DNA of 59,538 nucleotides from an uncultured Verrucomicrobiota bacterium (GCA_903863295.1 CAIPBM010000047.1:1-59538); one strand, 5' to 3'. Shown: positions 1-8,042, counted from the first letter of the stretch. A program made the numbers and translations. Notes: generated by a model not told the origin, from the sequence alone.

Positions 1-389
1 AGATCGAGCGAGATGAACGCGCCCATCGCGCCGAGCGACATGAGCAGGAGGTAACAGTAGTATTCGGAGGAGCGGCGGATGTTGCCGGGCGAGATGGCGA
101 TGGCCGCGAACGTGACGATGGCGGTGAGAAAGACGAGCGGAAGGCTGATGCCATCGACGCCAAAATGGAGCTGGATGGGAGGCAGGCCCGGCAGCCTCGC
201 CCAGGGGCAGTTCATTTCGAAGGCGTAGCCGCCCTGCGTGGCGGGGTAGAGATAGAGCAGGCCGAGCGAGAGGATGAGGTTGATCGCGGCGGCAACTCCG
301 GCGGTGGGACGCGCCGGGGCCTTGGCGAGGATGAAAAGGATCGCACCTAGGGGGAAGATGAGAAGGAAGAGAAGGGGGGAGATGGTCAT
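1..389 (-). CDS. nuoM: NADH-quinone oxidoreductase subunit M, N-terminal part (runs off window)
   Basis: This is the N-terminal 129 or so residues of a proton-pumping membrane subunit of respiratory complex I, which couples NADH oxidation and quinone reduction to proton export. Translating the reverse strand from the ATG at 389 gives a hydrophobic first helix (MTISPLLFLLIFPLGAILF) and then the NuoM hallmark FGVDGISLPLVFLTAIVT near residues 75-95. It follows nuoL, the usual nuoL-nuoM order, with a palindromic repeat in the gap. The purine-rich stretch just upstream of the ATG could be the ribosome site. The rest of the gene, and presumably nuoN, lie outside the window. Confidence 0.9.
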   Translation of the reverse strand, partial: MTISPLLFLLIFPLGAILFILAKAPARPTAGVAAAINLILSLGLLYLYPATQGGYAFEMNCPWARLPGLPPIQLHFGVDGISLPLVFLTAIVTFAAIAISPGNIRRSSEYYCYLLLMSLGAMGAFISLD

Positions 390-398
390 CGGATGCTC

Positions 399-490
399 CC
401 CTGTAGCGGCGGTCTATGACCGTCGTGTTTATTCAAGAATGGCCACATGCCTTGACTGATTTGGCGACGGTCATTGACCGCCGCTACAGG
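399..490. repeat. Palindromic repeat pair (family R1) inside the nuo operon
   Basis: Two inverted copies of a roughly 27-bp motif, CTGTAGCGGCGGTCTATGAC continued by CGTCGTG, at 399-426 and 464-490. The 37-nt spacer would be the loop of a long hairpin in the nuoL-nuoM transcript. The motif recurs at 8010-8037, 9166-9193, 9396-9423 (degenerate) and 53993-54016 (degenerate), so it is a dispersed REP/MITE-like element. Confidence 0.85.
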
Positions 491-525
491 CTGAAGGCAG
501 AGGTGATGGTGAGAAGCCATGTCGA

Positions 526-2469
526 TCAGTGAGAAAAAAGAGTGAAGTAGATCAGCAGGATGCTGCCGAGACTGAAGAGGAAGGCGTAGGTCTGCAGGCT
601 GCCGGTCTGGAAAAGCCGGAGCAGTTCGCCAACGCCGACGCAAAGATAGGCGCTGCCGCGAAGGATGAGACCGTCGAGAATCCAGCCATCGATCCAACTG
701 AGGATGTTCGCGACCATCTGCTGCACGGCGACGAGAAAGCGGTTGTAGATCTCATCGACGTAGAATTTGTGGGCAAGGACGGTGTCGGGCAACGGATCGC
801 GTTCTTGGCCCCAGTAGACCACCACGGCCAATCCGACGCTGAAGAGGACGAAGGTGCTCGGCAGGATCATTTCGAGAAAGGCGTTAGGCTCGGGAACCGC
901 GATCACGGCCTGCAGGAGAGGGACGCTCCAGGCGTGGAAATAGGCCTTAATGCCGAGGAGCGGCCAGCCGCCGACGACGGAGAGAATCGCGAGCAGGATC
1001 AAGGGGATGGTCATGTTTCGCGGTGATTCGTGCGGATGCCGGGCGGCGTCCGACCGGGCGGGGCCAAAGAAGGCGACCACGACGAGACGGGTCATGTAAA
1101 ACGCGGTGAGAGCAGCCGTGATCACGCCCACCCAGTAGAAAATCGGGCTGTAATCGTAACAGGCGGACAAGAGGTAATCCTTGCTGAAAAATCCGGCGAA
1201 ACCGGGGAAGCCGATCAGGGCGAGCATGCCGATGCCGAAGGTTGCCGAGGTAAGCGGAATCTTTTGCCAGAGACCGCCCATTTTCCAGATGTCCTGTTCC
1301 TCATGTAGCGCATGGATGACCGAGCCCGCGGCGAGGAAGAGGAGCGCCTTGAAGAACGCGTGCGTGGTGAGATGAAACATCGCGGCATCGGGCCCGCCGC
1401 AACCGACGGCCATGACCATGTACCCGAGCTGGGAGAGAGTTGAGTAGGCGAGGATTCGCTTGATGTCGTTCTGCTGAATGGCGACGAGCGCGGCGAAGAA
1501 GGCGGTGATGCAGCCGATGGAGGCGATAAAGAACATGCCGGCGTCCGAAAGCAGGAGCAGCGGATAGACCCGGCATAACATATAGACGCCCGCCGCGACC
1601 ATGGTGGCGGCGTGGATGAGGGCGGAGACAGGCGTGGGGCCCTCCATGGCATCGGGAAGCCAGACGTGGAGCGGAAACATGGCCGATTTGCCGACGCATC
1701 CGGCGAAAAGGCCGAGAACCATGATGGTGATGAGGAGTGGGGATGTGCCGATGCCGCCGCTCGGACGCACGGCGATGGCTGGGCCGGGATTGGCGGCGAT
1801 TTGGGCTGGCGTCAGGGTGCTCTCCACTTGGGGGAGATTGATCGCGTTATAGGTTCCGGCGAGATCGGCGGGCTTGATCGAGACGGTGCCGAGCATGATC
1901 CAGTAAGTCAGGATGCCGATCATGAAGCCGAAATCGGCGAGCCGGTTGCAGACGAAGGCTTTGTTCGCTGCCGCTGCTGCGCTTTCCTTCGTGAACCAGA
2001 AGCCGATGAGAAGATAGGAACTAAGACCGACGCCCTCCCAGAAAAAGAAGAGCTCGATCAGGTTGGTGGCCAGGACGATGCCGGTCATGGAAAACATGAA
2101 GATCGAGAGCCCGCCGAAGAAGCGGCCCCGGCCCGGATCGTTTGCCATGTAGCCGATGGAGAAGATATGGACGAGCAGTCCCACGCCGGTGACGACGAGG
2201 AGCATCGCCTTGGAAAGGGGATCGAAGATCATGCCGATCTCGATTTCCATGCCGCCATGGCCCGTGGTGCCTGGAAGTGAAATCCAGGTCCACGCGTCGG
2301 GTGGATGGACGTAACCGAGGGCCACGAAGATGGCGATGACGAAACAGAGTGAGGCCGATCCGACGGAGGCGAACATGGCCATCGCGGGCAGACGATAGAG
2401 ATGGAGCAGGATGGCGATCGCGGATGCGAGCGGGGCGAGGAGGAGGAACCAGGCGATGTAGGGATCCAT
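526..2469 (-). CDS. nuoL: NADH-quinone oxidoreductase subunit L
   Basis: Largest antiporter-like proton-pumping subunit of complex I, 647 residues and highly hydrophobic. The central region carries the conserved Mrp/NuoL block GKSAMFPLHVWLPDAMEGPT followed by PVSALIHAATMVAAGVYM, and earlier EGVGLSSYLLIGFWF, both typical of NuoL. The C-terminus ends in hydrophobic helices, as expected for the lateral-helix region. The open frame extends to 2538, but I chose the ATG at 2469 (MDPYIAWFLLLAPL) because it starts at the first membrane helix and leaves a 4-nt gap after the nuoK stop; the longer version would overlap nuoK and add a hydrophilic, arginine-rich leader. Confidence 0.97.
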   Translation of the reverse strand: MDPYIAWFLLLAPLASAIAILLHLYRLPAMAMFASVGSASLCFVIAIFVALGYVHPPDAWTWISLPGTTGHGGMEIEIGMIFDPLSKAMLLVVTGVGLLVHIFSIGYMANDPGRGRFFGGLSIFMFSMTGIVLATNLIELFFFWEGVGLSSYLLIGFWFTKESAAAAANKAFVCNRLADFGFMIGILTYWIMLGTVSIKPADLAGTYNAINLPQVESTLTPAQIAANPGPAIAVRPSGGIGTSPLLITIMVLGLFAGCVGKSAMFPLHVWLPDAMEGPTPVSALIHAATMVAAGVYMLCRVYPLLLLSDAGMFFIASIGCITAFFAALVAIQQNDIKRILAYSTLSQLGYMVMAVGCGGPDAAMFHLTTHAFFKALLFLAAGSVIHALHEEQDIWKMGGLWQKIPLTSATFGIGMLALIGFPGFAGFFSKDYLLSACYDYSPIFYWVGVITAALTAFYMTRLVVVAFFGPARSDAARHPHESPRNMTIPLILLAILSVVGGWPLLGIKAYFHAWSVPLLQAVIAVPEPNAFLEMILPSTFVLFSVGLAVVVYWGQERDPLPDTVLAHKFYVDEIYNRFLVAVQQMVANILSWIDGWILDGLILRGSAYLCVGVGELLRLFQTGSLQTYAFLFSLGSILLIYFTLFSH

Positions 2470-2473
2470 GGCG

Positions 2474-2779
2474 CTAGAACTTGAGAGTGGTGAGGTCCTG
2501 GACCTGCGTGGTTTGCCGCAGGCGATAAAGGGCGACAATCAGGGCCAGCCCCACGGCGACTTCCGCCGCGGCAACGGTGATGACGAAGAAGACGAAGACC
2601 TGGCCGTCAAGATGGCCGTTAAAACGGCTGAACGCGACGAGCGTGAGGTTCGCGGCCTGGAGCATCATCTCCAGCGACATGTAGATGATGATGAGGTTGC
2701 GGCGGGTGATGACGCCAATCAGCCCGATGACGAAGAGAATCGCCCCGACGGCCAGGTAATGATTGAGCGTGATTTCCAT
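2474..2779 (-). CDS. nuoK: NADH-quinone oxidoreductase subunit K
   Basis: Small three-helix membrane subunit of complex I, 101 residues from the ATG at 2779 ([16 protein letters not shown]), the usual NuoK length. Seen motifs are [20 protein letters not shown], with the conserved membrane glutamate of helix 2, and [20 protein letters not shown], with the second conserved glutamate. An upstream alternative start would add seven residues not found in the family. nuoL begins 4 nt after its stop. It is separated from nuoJ by about 160 nt holding a long inverted repeat. Confidence 0.97.
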   Translation of the reverse strand: MEITLNHYLAVGAILFVIGLIGVITRRNLIIIYMSLEMMLQAANLTLVAFSRFNGHLDGQVFVFFVITVAAAEVAVGLALIVALYRLRQTTQVQDLTTLKF

Positions 2780-2800
2780 GGTCAGATGATTTGTTCCCAT

Positions 2801-2908
2801 CCGTCATCCTGAGCTTGTCGAAGGATCAGCTCTCCCTGATTAATCAAAAGCATCAGATCACGGACGAATTGTCCGGGGGCTGATCCTTCGACAAACTCAG
2901 GATGACGG
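2801..2908. repeat. 28-bp inverted repeat (family R4) between nuoJ and nuoK
   Basis: The arm at 2801-2828 contains TCATCCTGAGCTTGTCGAAG and is repeated inverted at 2881-2908 with one or two mismatches. The 52-nt loop is A/T-rich. It lies inside the operon, between the nuoJ stop and the nuoK start, so the mRNA could form a very stable stem. This core motif is a widely dispersed intergenic repeat in bacterial genomes; that is my recollection and was not searched. Confidence 0.85.
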
Positions 2909-2942
2909 AGTTTTAAGTGAGAATTTTTCGTAAAAAGGTGCA

Positions 2943-3623
2943 TCAGCGGGTAAGCGTGGTTTCCTTCTTCGGATCGACGGGCGGAGCCTCGTGGATGATC
3001 TCTTCGCCCGGTTCGGGGCGACGCGGTTCATCCTGCTTGCAAAGGACAATGACGCCGATGGTGGCGACGAGAATGAGCAGGCTGGTGATTTCGAAAGGCG
3101 CGACATAAGTCGTTTCGTTGGGCCCGACCTTGGTCGCGAAAAGCAGGCGTCCGATGCGGTGGGTATCGTCGTCCAGATCGGTCAGAAAACCTGGAGTCGC
3201 GCCGGGATGACGATTGGCTTCCGTGGCGGCTTGCTGCTGGGAGAAGTAGGCTGGCTCAGGGGCGGAGTTGATGCCGACGGCGCCCTCCGGCATCTCATTG
3301 AGTGTCCGCGCCACGAGATAGATGAAGCCGAGTCCCAGCACCAGGGAAGCGGCCATCCAGACGCGTTGACGCGGGATTTTTTCCGAGGCATCGACATCGA
3401 GCAGCATGATGATGAAGAGAAAGAGCACCATGACCGCGCCTGCGGTGACCAGGATTTGCACTGCGGCAAGAAAGAAGGCGCTGAGCATGACGAACAGCCC
3501 GGACATGTAAAAGATGGTGAAGGCGAAACAGATCGCGCTGGCCACGGCATTGCGGTTCAGAATGACGGCCAGCCCGCAGATGATCATCGCGACGGAGAAG
3601 AACCAGAAGAAGAGAGCGTTCAT
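2943..3623 (-). CDS. nuoJ: NADH-quinone oxidoreductase subunit J
   Basis: Membrane subunit of complex I, 226 residues. Helix 1 is NALFFWFFSVAMIICGLAVI, and the third helix region contains AVQILVTAGAVMVLFLFIIM, the signature of NuoJ. The last predicted helix (FEITSLLILVATIGVIVLC) is followed by a charged, proline-rich tail ending in DPKKETTLTR. The ATG at 3623 overlaps the stop of the upstream small gene as TGATG, which suggests translational coupling; a TTG one codon upstream is possible but unnecessary. Confidence 0.96.
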   Translation of the reverse strand: MNALFFWFFSVAMIICGLAVILNRNAVASAICFAFTIFYMSGLFVMLSAFFLAAVQILVTAGAVMVLFLFIIMLLDVDASEKIPRQRVWMAASLVLGLGFIYLVARTLNEMPEGAVGINSAPEPAYFSQQQAATEANRHPGATPGFLTDLDDDTHRIGRLLFATKVGPNETTYVAPFEITSLLILVATIGVIVLCKQDEPRRPEPGEEIIHEAPPVDPKKETTLTR

Positions 3624-3934
3624 CAAAGCGCCTTGACCTTTCTGGGCGGCGCCTTGCGGACGAAGCCTGGATTATTTTCCCAAGGCGTACCGGAAAGGGG
3701 TCGGGAAGTATCCCGCTTCATGACATCCGGCCGGGAGGGAGCGACGAAGGCGTACAGAAAAACTCCGAAGAACGGAACAAAGATCAGCACAACGACCCAC
3801 ATCAATCGGGTCACCGGATCGAGATCGTCCCGCGTCAATGCAGTCGCGAGTACAATGAGCCAAACAATGGTCCAAATAATTACTGCGGCCATGACCGTGG
3901 CGGATGAATCCAAGAGATTTAAGTTAGAGTTCAT
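3623..3934 (-). CDS. Small membrane protein with a PLDc_N-like segment, inserted in the nuo operon
   Basis: A 103-residue protein with two hydrophobic helices (about residues 12-32 and 42-62) separated by DDLDPVTRLMWVVV, and a basic cytoplasmic tail ending in RKAPPRKVKAL. The two-helix pattern with a charged turn followed by W and V residues resembles the phospholipase D/cardiolipin synthase N-terminal (PLDc_N) membrane domain; no catalytic HKD motif is present, so it is not an enzyme by itself. I chose the ATG at 3934 because the frame upstream is a weak leader. It sits between nuoI and nuoJ, and its stop overlaps the nuoJ start (TGATG). It is not a standard complex I subunit. Function unknown; an assembly or accessory role is only a guess. 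Confidence 0.7.
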   Translation of the reverse strand: MNSNLNLLDSSATVMAAVIIWTIVWLIVLATALTRDDLDPVTRLMWVVVLIFVPFFGVFLYAFVAPSRPDVMKRDTSRPLSGTPWENNPGFVRKAPPRKVKAL

Positions 3935-4048
3935 GACCGGGGCAAAAGGTGGGACAGGGAGCAATCCACGCGGCGCGACAATGCAGGGGTAATCTTGCTC
4001 GGGTCAATCATGTTCATTCTCGTCACCTAGGATGACTGCTGCCGGCGC

Positions 4049-4567
4049 TTACTTATCCTTGTCCCACTTGTGAATCGGCTTGGGCAGCATGCCGCCCAGT
4101 TCGTAAAGCTTTTCCTTGTCGTGGACCATCTCGGCGCGGGTCAGGCCGGTGATGGCATAATCCTTGAGCAGGAAGATCGCCTCCTCGGGGCAGACTTCCT
4201 CGCAGAGGCCGCAATAGATACAGCGGATCATGTCGATATCGAAGGCCTTGGGAGCTTTTTCCACCTTGGCGAATTCGGAATCGAGCGGAATCTCGCCCGG
4301 CTTGATCCGGATCGCGCGGGGCGGGCAGATGAATTCGCAGAGCTGGCAGCTGACGCATTTCTCCCGGCCTTCCTCATCCTTCACCAGGGTGGGGGCGCCG
4401 CGATAGCCGTCGGGCATCGGCCACTTCTCCTCGGGGTATTGCATGGTCGTCTTGCGGCGACCGAGCAACTGGTCGATGAAATGCCGGGCGGTGATCCCCA
4501 TGCCCTTGACGATGCCGGGCAAGTAAAGATTCTCAAACCACGACAGTTTCGGGCGAGAAACAACCAT
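4049..4567 (-). CDS. nuoI: NADH-quinone oxidoreductase subunit I (2 x 4Fe-4S)
   Basis: Peripheral-arm subunit of complex I carrying two 4Fe-4S clusters that pass electrons towards the quinone site. It has 172 residues and two complete ferredoxin motifs: C71, C74, C77, C81 (CVSCQLCEFICP) and C116, C119, C122, C126 (CIYCGLCEEVCP). The N-terminus has the amphipathic GIVKGMGITARHFIDQL stretch typical of NuoI. It is the first gene of the operon in this window. The upstream region holds dispersed repeats, so the earlier nuo genes are apparently elsewhere. Confidence 0.97.
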   Translation of the reverse strand: MVVSRPKLSWFENLYLPGIVKGMGITARHFIDQLLGRRKTTMQYPEEKWPMPDGYRGAPTLVKDEEGREKCVSCQLCEFICPPRAIRIKPGEIPLDSEFAKVEKAPKAFDIDMIRCIYCGLCEEVCPEEAIFLLKDYAITGLTRAEMVHDKEKLYELGGMLPKPIHKWDKDK

Positions 4568-4671
4568 AACGTCATGAGCCTAACGTATGGAGGCGAAGAG
4601 ACAACGAGTTTGTTTGGGGAATTTGGGGTGCCGGAAACGTCATCGATCGGCCTGAAATTGGACTGCCTGTG

Positions 4672-4915
4672 CCACCCCTGCCGGGGTGGATGCCTTTAGA
4701 CACTTTACCGGTGGTGTCGCCCGGTGCGGGCTCAACCACCGGCTAGGGTTATGGCATTCCTTCGGAATGCTGAAGACGCTATTTAGCGGTTTTGGCTGAG
4801 GTCTGTAGCGGGCTTAAATCTCCTGGGTCTAATTGCCCGTAGCGTGTTTCGGCTTCGCCGTTCTGGAGGGACGCGCTCCTGCGCGTCCGCGGACGACCGG
4901 GAGGTCGTCCCTCCA
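4672..4915. repeat. Composite block of palindromic intergenic repeats (families R5 and R6)
   Basis: The 366-nt gap between nuoI and the next gene is filled with nested palindromes. They are CCACCCC/GGGGTGG at 4672-4689, an ACCGGTGGT stem at 4708-4742, GCATTCC/GGAATGC at 4754-4770, and a three-stem element at 4864-4915. In the last, outer arms TGGAGGGACG/CGTCCCTCCA enclose two small hairpins, GGACGCG..CGCGTCC and GGACGACC..GGTCGTCC. No gene is visible here. These look like modular REP/MITE-type elements rather than a terminator, since no T-run follows. Confidence 0.8.
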
Positions 4916-4933
4916 AAAATCCAGCTGACCTTG

Positions 4934-5953
4934 CTACCAGTAAGTGCCGCCCTCGACCTTCCCCGCGCCAGCGGGAGTTTCCGAGGGCAATGGCCTGACC
5001 CAGTACTCGTTCGGGTAGCTTTGGAAATGGGGGAAGTTTTCCCACCGTTTACCCATGATGCCAAAAAGGAGCTGGGTCGCGCCGCCGATATGCACGGCCT
5101 TCTTCCCCCGTCTTTTGACGTGGGCCGCGAGCGGCAGGCCATACGCTCCTGCGCCGATGATCGCGATCTCGAAATCGATTTTATCGACCTGCTGGCACAT
5201 GCTCTCCAGGGCCGCGAACCAATCGGGAAAATCGACCGGCGTTCCGGCTAGGGAGAGAACGGCCTTCAGCGTCTTCAATTCAAACTCAGGTAAAATCCGG
5301 GGATCGCGGAAGAGCAATTCCCGCCGGGCATATTGCTTTCGGATCGATTCCTCAAACGGATGAATCACCAATACCTTTTTCCCGGCCAGGATTTCGGACC
5401 AGGGATTGGCCACGCCGAAGGGTTCCAAATCGCCGAGCGAAACCCGGATCAGGTCTGGCGACAGATGAGGCCGCAGTCGCCGTTCCTGCGGAAGCCAGGA
5501 ACCGAGGACGTCGATCAGCGGCAAATCCTCCAGCATGCGCGCGCCGAATTTCAGGGCCATCGCTTCCGTGGCGGGGAAGACGCCTGCGGCCCGGGTCAGG
5601 CCATCCATGACGTGGTCGTCTGTAAACCAGAAGGCGTGGCGTTGACCGCGAATGAACTCCGCCGATTTCCGCCAGAACGAAGTCCCCTCCGCGATTTCCA
5701 TATAACGCAGCACCGCGTGCATCTCGCTGCTGCCGACCCGGCTGATCATGCCGGGCTGGTCAGTTGCCAGCGTTTGCTTGATTTGGTCGTTGGCCGCCTG
5801 GCCCTGGAGATCAAGAGGCTCCGGGAGAAGATGATCGTCGTTGGGCGGCGAGTGATGCTGGGCGGGCCGGACGCGTTTGTGGATTTGCTGCAGATTCTTG
5901 AGCATCACGCGGGTCATTTTGCCCGGAACCCGGACAGGGGAACTTGCAGCCAT
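4934..5953 (-). CDS. Putative GT-D-fold glycosyltransferase-like protein
   Basis: A 339-residue soluble protein. The N-terminal part carries ISRVGSSEMHAVLRY (residues 70-84), resembling the RxGxxE signature of GT-D-fold glycosyltransferases (DUF1792-like). The C-terminal part has a Rossmann-like strand-loop-helix IAIIGAGAYGLPLAAHVKR, followed by AVHIGGATQLLFGIMGKRWE. Together these match a conserved but poorly characterised family often found in surface polysaccharide clusters. It is divergent to a family 4 glycosyltransferase at 6074, which supports a role in glycan assembly, but donor and acceptor cannot be inferred. The ATG at 5953 was chosen because the frame beyond it has no family-like sequence. 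Confidence 0.6.
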   Translation of the reverse strand: MAASSPVRVPGKMTRVMLKNLQQIHKRVRPAQHHSPPNDDHLLPEPLDLQGQAANDQIKQTLATDQPGMISRVGSSEMHAVLRYMEIAEGTSFWRKSAEFIRGQRHAFWFTDDHVMDGLTRAAGVFPATEAMALKFGARMLEDLPLIDVLGSWLPQERRLRPHLSPDLIRVSLGDLEPFGVANPWSEILAGKKVLVIHPFEESIRKQYARRELLFRDPRILPEFELKTLKAVLSLAGTPVDFPDWFAALESMCQQVDKIDFEIAIIGAGAYGLPLAAHVKRRGKKAVHIGGATQLLFGIMGKRWENFPHFQSYPNEYWVRPLPSETPAGAGKVEGGTYW

Positions 5954-6073
5954 GCCCGCTTTTACGTCCCGCCCGCCATTCCAGCAAGTGATATAGGCAG
6001 AGTGGGTGGCGGTTAGCGTTGCGCCTCAACCTTTTTTCATGTTCTTCCCCGCCCACCTGTCTAAATTCAGTCG

Positions 6074-7294
6074 ATGCGCCTGCTCCTGCTCAACCAGGTT
6101 TTTCATCCTGACCTCCAGGCGACGAGCCAATACCTCAGTCGCTTGGCGGAGGAAATGGCCCGGCGCGGGCATGAGGTGACGGTCCTGACCTGTCGCCGCG
6201 ATTACGACGATCCCGAACGCGAATATCCGGCGCGCGAGACGTGGCGCGGGGTTGAAATCATTCGGGTTTGGAATACCGGATATGGCCGGAGCTCGAAGGC
6301 CGGGAAGCTGGTCGATTTTGCCTCGTTCCTGGTCATGGCGTCTTTACGTGGGATTTTCCTGCCGCGCGCCGATGTGGTTCTCGCGCTGACGACCCCGCCG
6401 CTCATCTCGGTTCTCGGCGCGGCCCTGTCCCTTCTCTGGCAGGCCCGGTTTGTCTATTGGGTGATGGATCTCAATCCCGATGAGGCCATCGCGGTCGGCT
6501 GGCTGAAACCGGATGCGCCGCTGGCCTATGCGCTGGAGGTAGCTTCACGGTGGAGTTTGCGTTGTGCAGCAAAGGTCATCGTGCTGGATCGCTACATGCG
6601 GGATCGGCTCCGGGACAAAGACATTCCCGAGTGCAAAATCGAAACCATCCCGCCGTGGGCTCAGACCGGCATCGCCTTCGATCCCGCTGGACGGGGCCGC
6701 TTTCGTGAGGCGCACGGACTGGCGGATAAATTCGTGGTGATGTACGCGGGTAACCACACGCCCTGTCATCCGCTTGAGACGCTGATTGAAGCGGCGAAGC
6801 TGTTGCAGGATGAAGCCCGGATTCAATTCTGCTTCGTCGGCGGCGGTATGGAATGGGGGCGGCTCCGGGCCAAGGCGCGTTATGAAGGCAGGAGGAACAT
6901 GACCTTTCTCGGTTACCAGCCATTCACAGAACTACCGGGGCTGCTTTCCGCGGCCGATGTCCAGGTCGTTGTCATGGGCAATTCGTTCGTGGGCATCATT
7001 CATCCCTGCAAGGTCTACAACTTCCTCGCGACGGAGCGACCGTTCATCGCCATCGGCCCGGAACGGAGCCACATCAGCGATCTGATCCGGGACGTAGCCC
7101 TGGAAGCGGTCACAGCCTCCTTCCGGCATGGAGAGAGTACCGCGCTGGCGGAGGAAATACGCCGGCAGGCCAATCTTCCGGCGGATTCTGGCGAAAAGTT
7201 CATCTGGCCTTTCTCGGAAATGGAGGCTCGCTGGGGCGAGAAAGCCCTTTTGAGCAAGCTCGTGAGCACCCTGGAAGCGGCCGCTGATTCCTAA
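6074..7294 (+). CDS. Family 4 glycosyltransferase (WbuB-like)
   Basis: A 406-residue retaining GT-B glycosyltransferase, probably adding a sugar in surface polysaccharide or lipid-linked oligosaccharide assembly. The N-terminal acceptor domain starts MRLLLLNQVFHPDLQATSQY with the usual ARRGHEVTVLT strand; the C-terminal donor domain begins about residue 215 (FVVMYAGNHTPCHPLETLIEA) and has FVGGGMEWGRL and FLGYQPFTELPGLLSAADV. The stretch VVVMGNSFVGIIHPCKVYNFLA lies where GT4 enzymes have the nucleotide-sugar-binding E-x7-E region. Hydrophobic segments near residues 110-130 suggest membrane association, as in WbuB. It is divergent from the GT-D-like gene with a 120-nt shared promoter region. 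Confidence 0.88.
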   Translation: MRLLLLNQVFHPDLQATSQYLSRLAEEMARRGHEVTVLTCRRDYDDPEREYPARETWRGVEIIRVWNTGYGRSSKAGKLVDFASFLVMASLRGIFLPRADVVLALTTPPLISVLGAALSLLWQARFVYWVMDLNPDEAIAVGWLKPDAPLAYALEVASRWSLRCAAKVIVLDRYMRDRLRDKDIPECKIETIPPWAQTGIAFDPAGRGRFREAHGLADKFVVMYAGNHTPCHPLETLIEAAKLLQDEARIQFCFVGGGMEWGRLRAKARYEGRRNMTFLGYQPFTELPGLLSAADVQVVVMGNSFVGIIHPCKVYNFLATERPFIAIGPERSHISDLIRDVALEAVTASFRHGESTALAEEIRRQANLPADSGEKFIWPFSEMEARWGEKALLSKLVSTLEAAADS

Positions 7295-7455
7295 ACCGTG
7301 AGAAATAATTGGCGTCCGAATTTTCTTGCGCTGGATCGGTCATATCTTACCATCCGGGCTTAAGGTAAGTTGACGTTCGGTGCTAGGTGAGTTTGAGCTC
7401 AGTGGCAGCGTAGATCCGATCCCGGAAACATCAGCAAGCCATCCAAAAGGAATAA

Positions 7456-7842
7456 ATGAGCGTAAAACTCTATGTGGGCAATCTGCCCTTCAGCATGACG
7501 GAAAACGACCTGACCGATCTCTTTGCCCAGGCGGGCAATGTCGCGCGGGTGCAAATGATCAATGATCGCGTGACAGGACGTCCCCGCGGTTTCGGCTTCG
7601 TGGAAATGGGCACTGCCGATGAAGCGCAGGCAGCCATCGCGAAGTTCCATGGCCAGGAAATCAATGGCCGGGCCTTGACCGTGAATGAAGCTCGTCCGAT
7701 GGAACCCCGCGAAGGCGGCGGTGGTGGCGGCGGCGGTGGATACCGCGGCGGTGGCGGTGGTGGTCGCGGTGGAGACCGTGGCGATCGTCGTGGCGGTGGT
7801 GGTCGCGGCGGAGACCGTGGCGATCGCGGCGGCCGTTACTAA
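7456..7842 (+). CDS. Glycine-rich RNA-binding protein (RRM)
   Basis: A 128-residue protein of the bacterial RRM family. A single RNA-recognition motif fills residues 1-80, with RNP2 LYVGNLPF (5-12) and RNP1 RGFGFVEM (44-51). The tail from about residue 88 is a G/R/D/Y low-complexity stretch ending GDRGGRY, like cold-inducible RNA-binding proteins of cyanobacteria and many other bacteria. The ribosome site AAAGGA lies about 6 nt before the ATG. It is monocistronic: a strong terminator follows 20 nt after the stop. Likely role: RNA chaperone or post-transcriptional regulator; targets unknown. Confidence 0.93.
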   Translation: MSVKLYVGNLPFSMTENDLTDLFAQAGNVARVQMINDRVTGRPRGFGFVEMGTADEAQAAIAKFHGQEINGRALTVNEARPMEPREGGGGGGGGGYRGGGGGGRGGDRGDRRGGGGRGGDRGDRGGRY

Positions 7843-7862
7843 TCGTAACCCAATTTTCAAAG

Positions 7863-7897
7863 AAACCGGCTCAAGGATTTGAGCCGGTTTTTTTGTG
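7863..7897 (+). terminator. Rho-independent terminator of the RRM gene
   Basis: A perfect 12-bp stem AAACCGGCTCAA / TTGAGCCGGTTT with a 4-nt loop runs directly into a T-rich tract (TTTTTTTG). It begins about 20 nt after the stop codon at 7842. Confidence 0.93.
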
Positions 7898-7910
7898 TCG
7901 GCCTGACCCT

Positions 7911-8037
7911 CGTTCCCAAGTTGCACTTGGGAACGCCTCGTGTTCCTCGCGAGATTCCATCTCGCGCTGATCCGTCACACGGCGTGCGATGGTTACGTCA
8001 GAAGGAAGGCACGACGGTCATAGACCGCCGCTACAGG
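7911..8037. repeat. Palindromic repeats (families R3 and R1)
   Basis: CGTTCCCAAG..CTTGGGAACG hairpin at 7911-7935, GCGAGAT..ATCTCGC hairpin at 7949-7965, and an inverted R1 copy at 8010-8037. They separate the RRM gene from the converging oxidoreductase gene. The same module order (a CCCAAGT stem followed by a GCGAAAT-type stem) is found at 56748-56803. Confidence 0.85.
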
Positions 8038-8042
8038 GGAGC

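Noticed and set aside
399..490. Rho-independent terminator between nuoL and nuoM
   Set aside because: The arms are copies of a dispersed repeat, the loop is 37 nt and there is no T-run after either arm.
1612..2280. 222-residue plus-strand open frame opposite nuoL
   Set aside because: It is the antisense of a certain nuoL in GC-rich DNA; the composition (D, E, G and R repeats) is a shadow of codon bias and no family is recognisable.
7700..7842. Tandem GGC-rich DNA repeat as a separate element
   Set aside because: It is in frame with and encodes the glycine-rich tail of the RRM protein.
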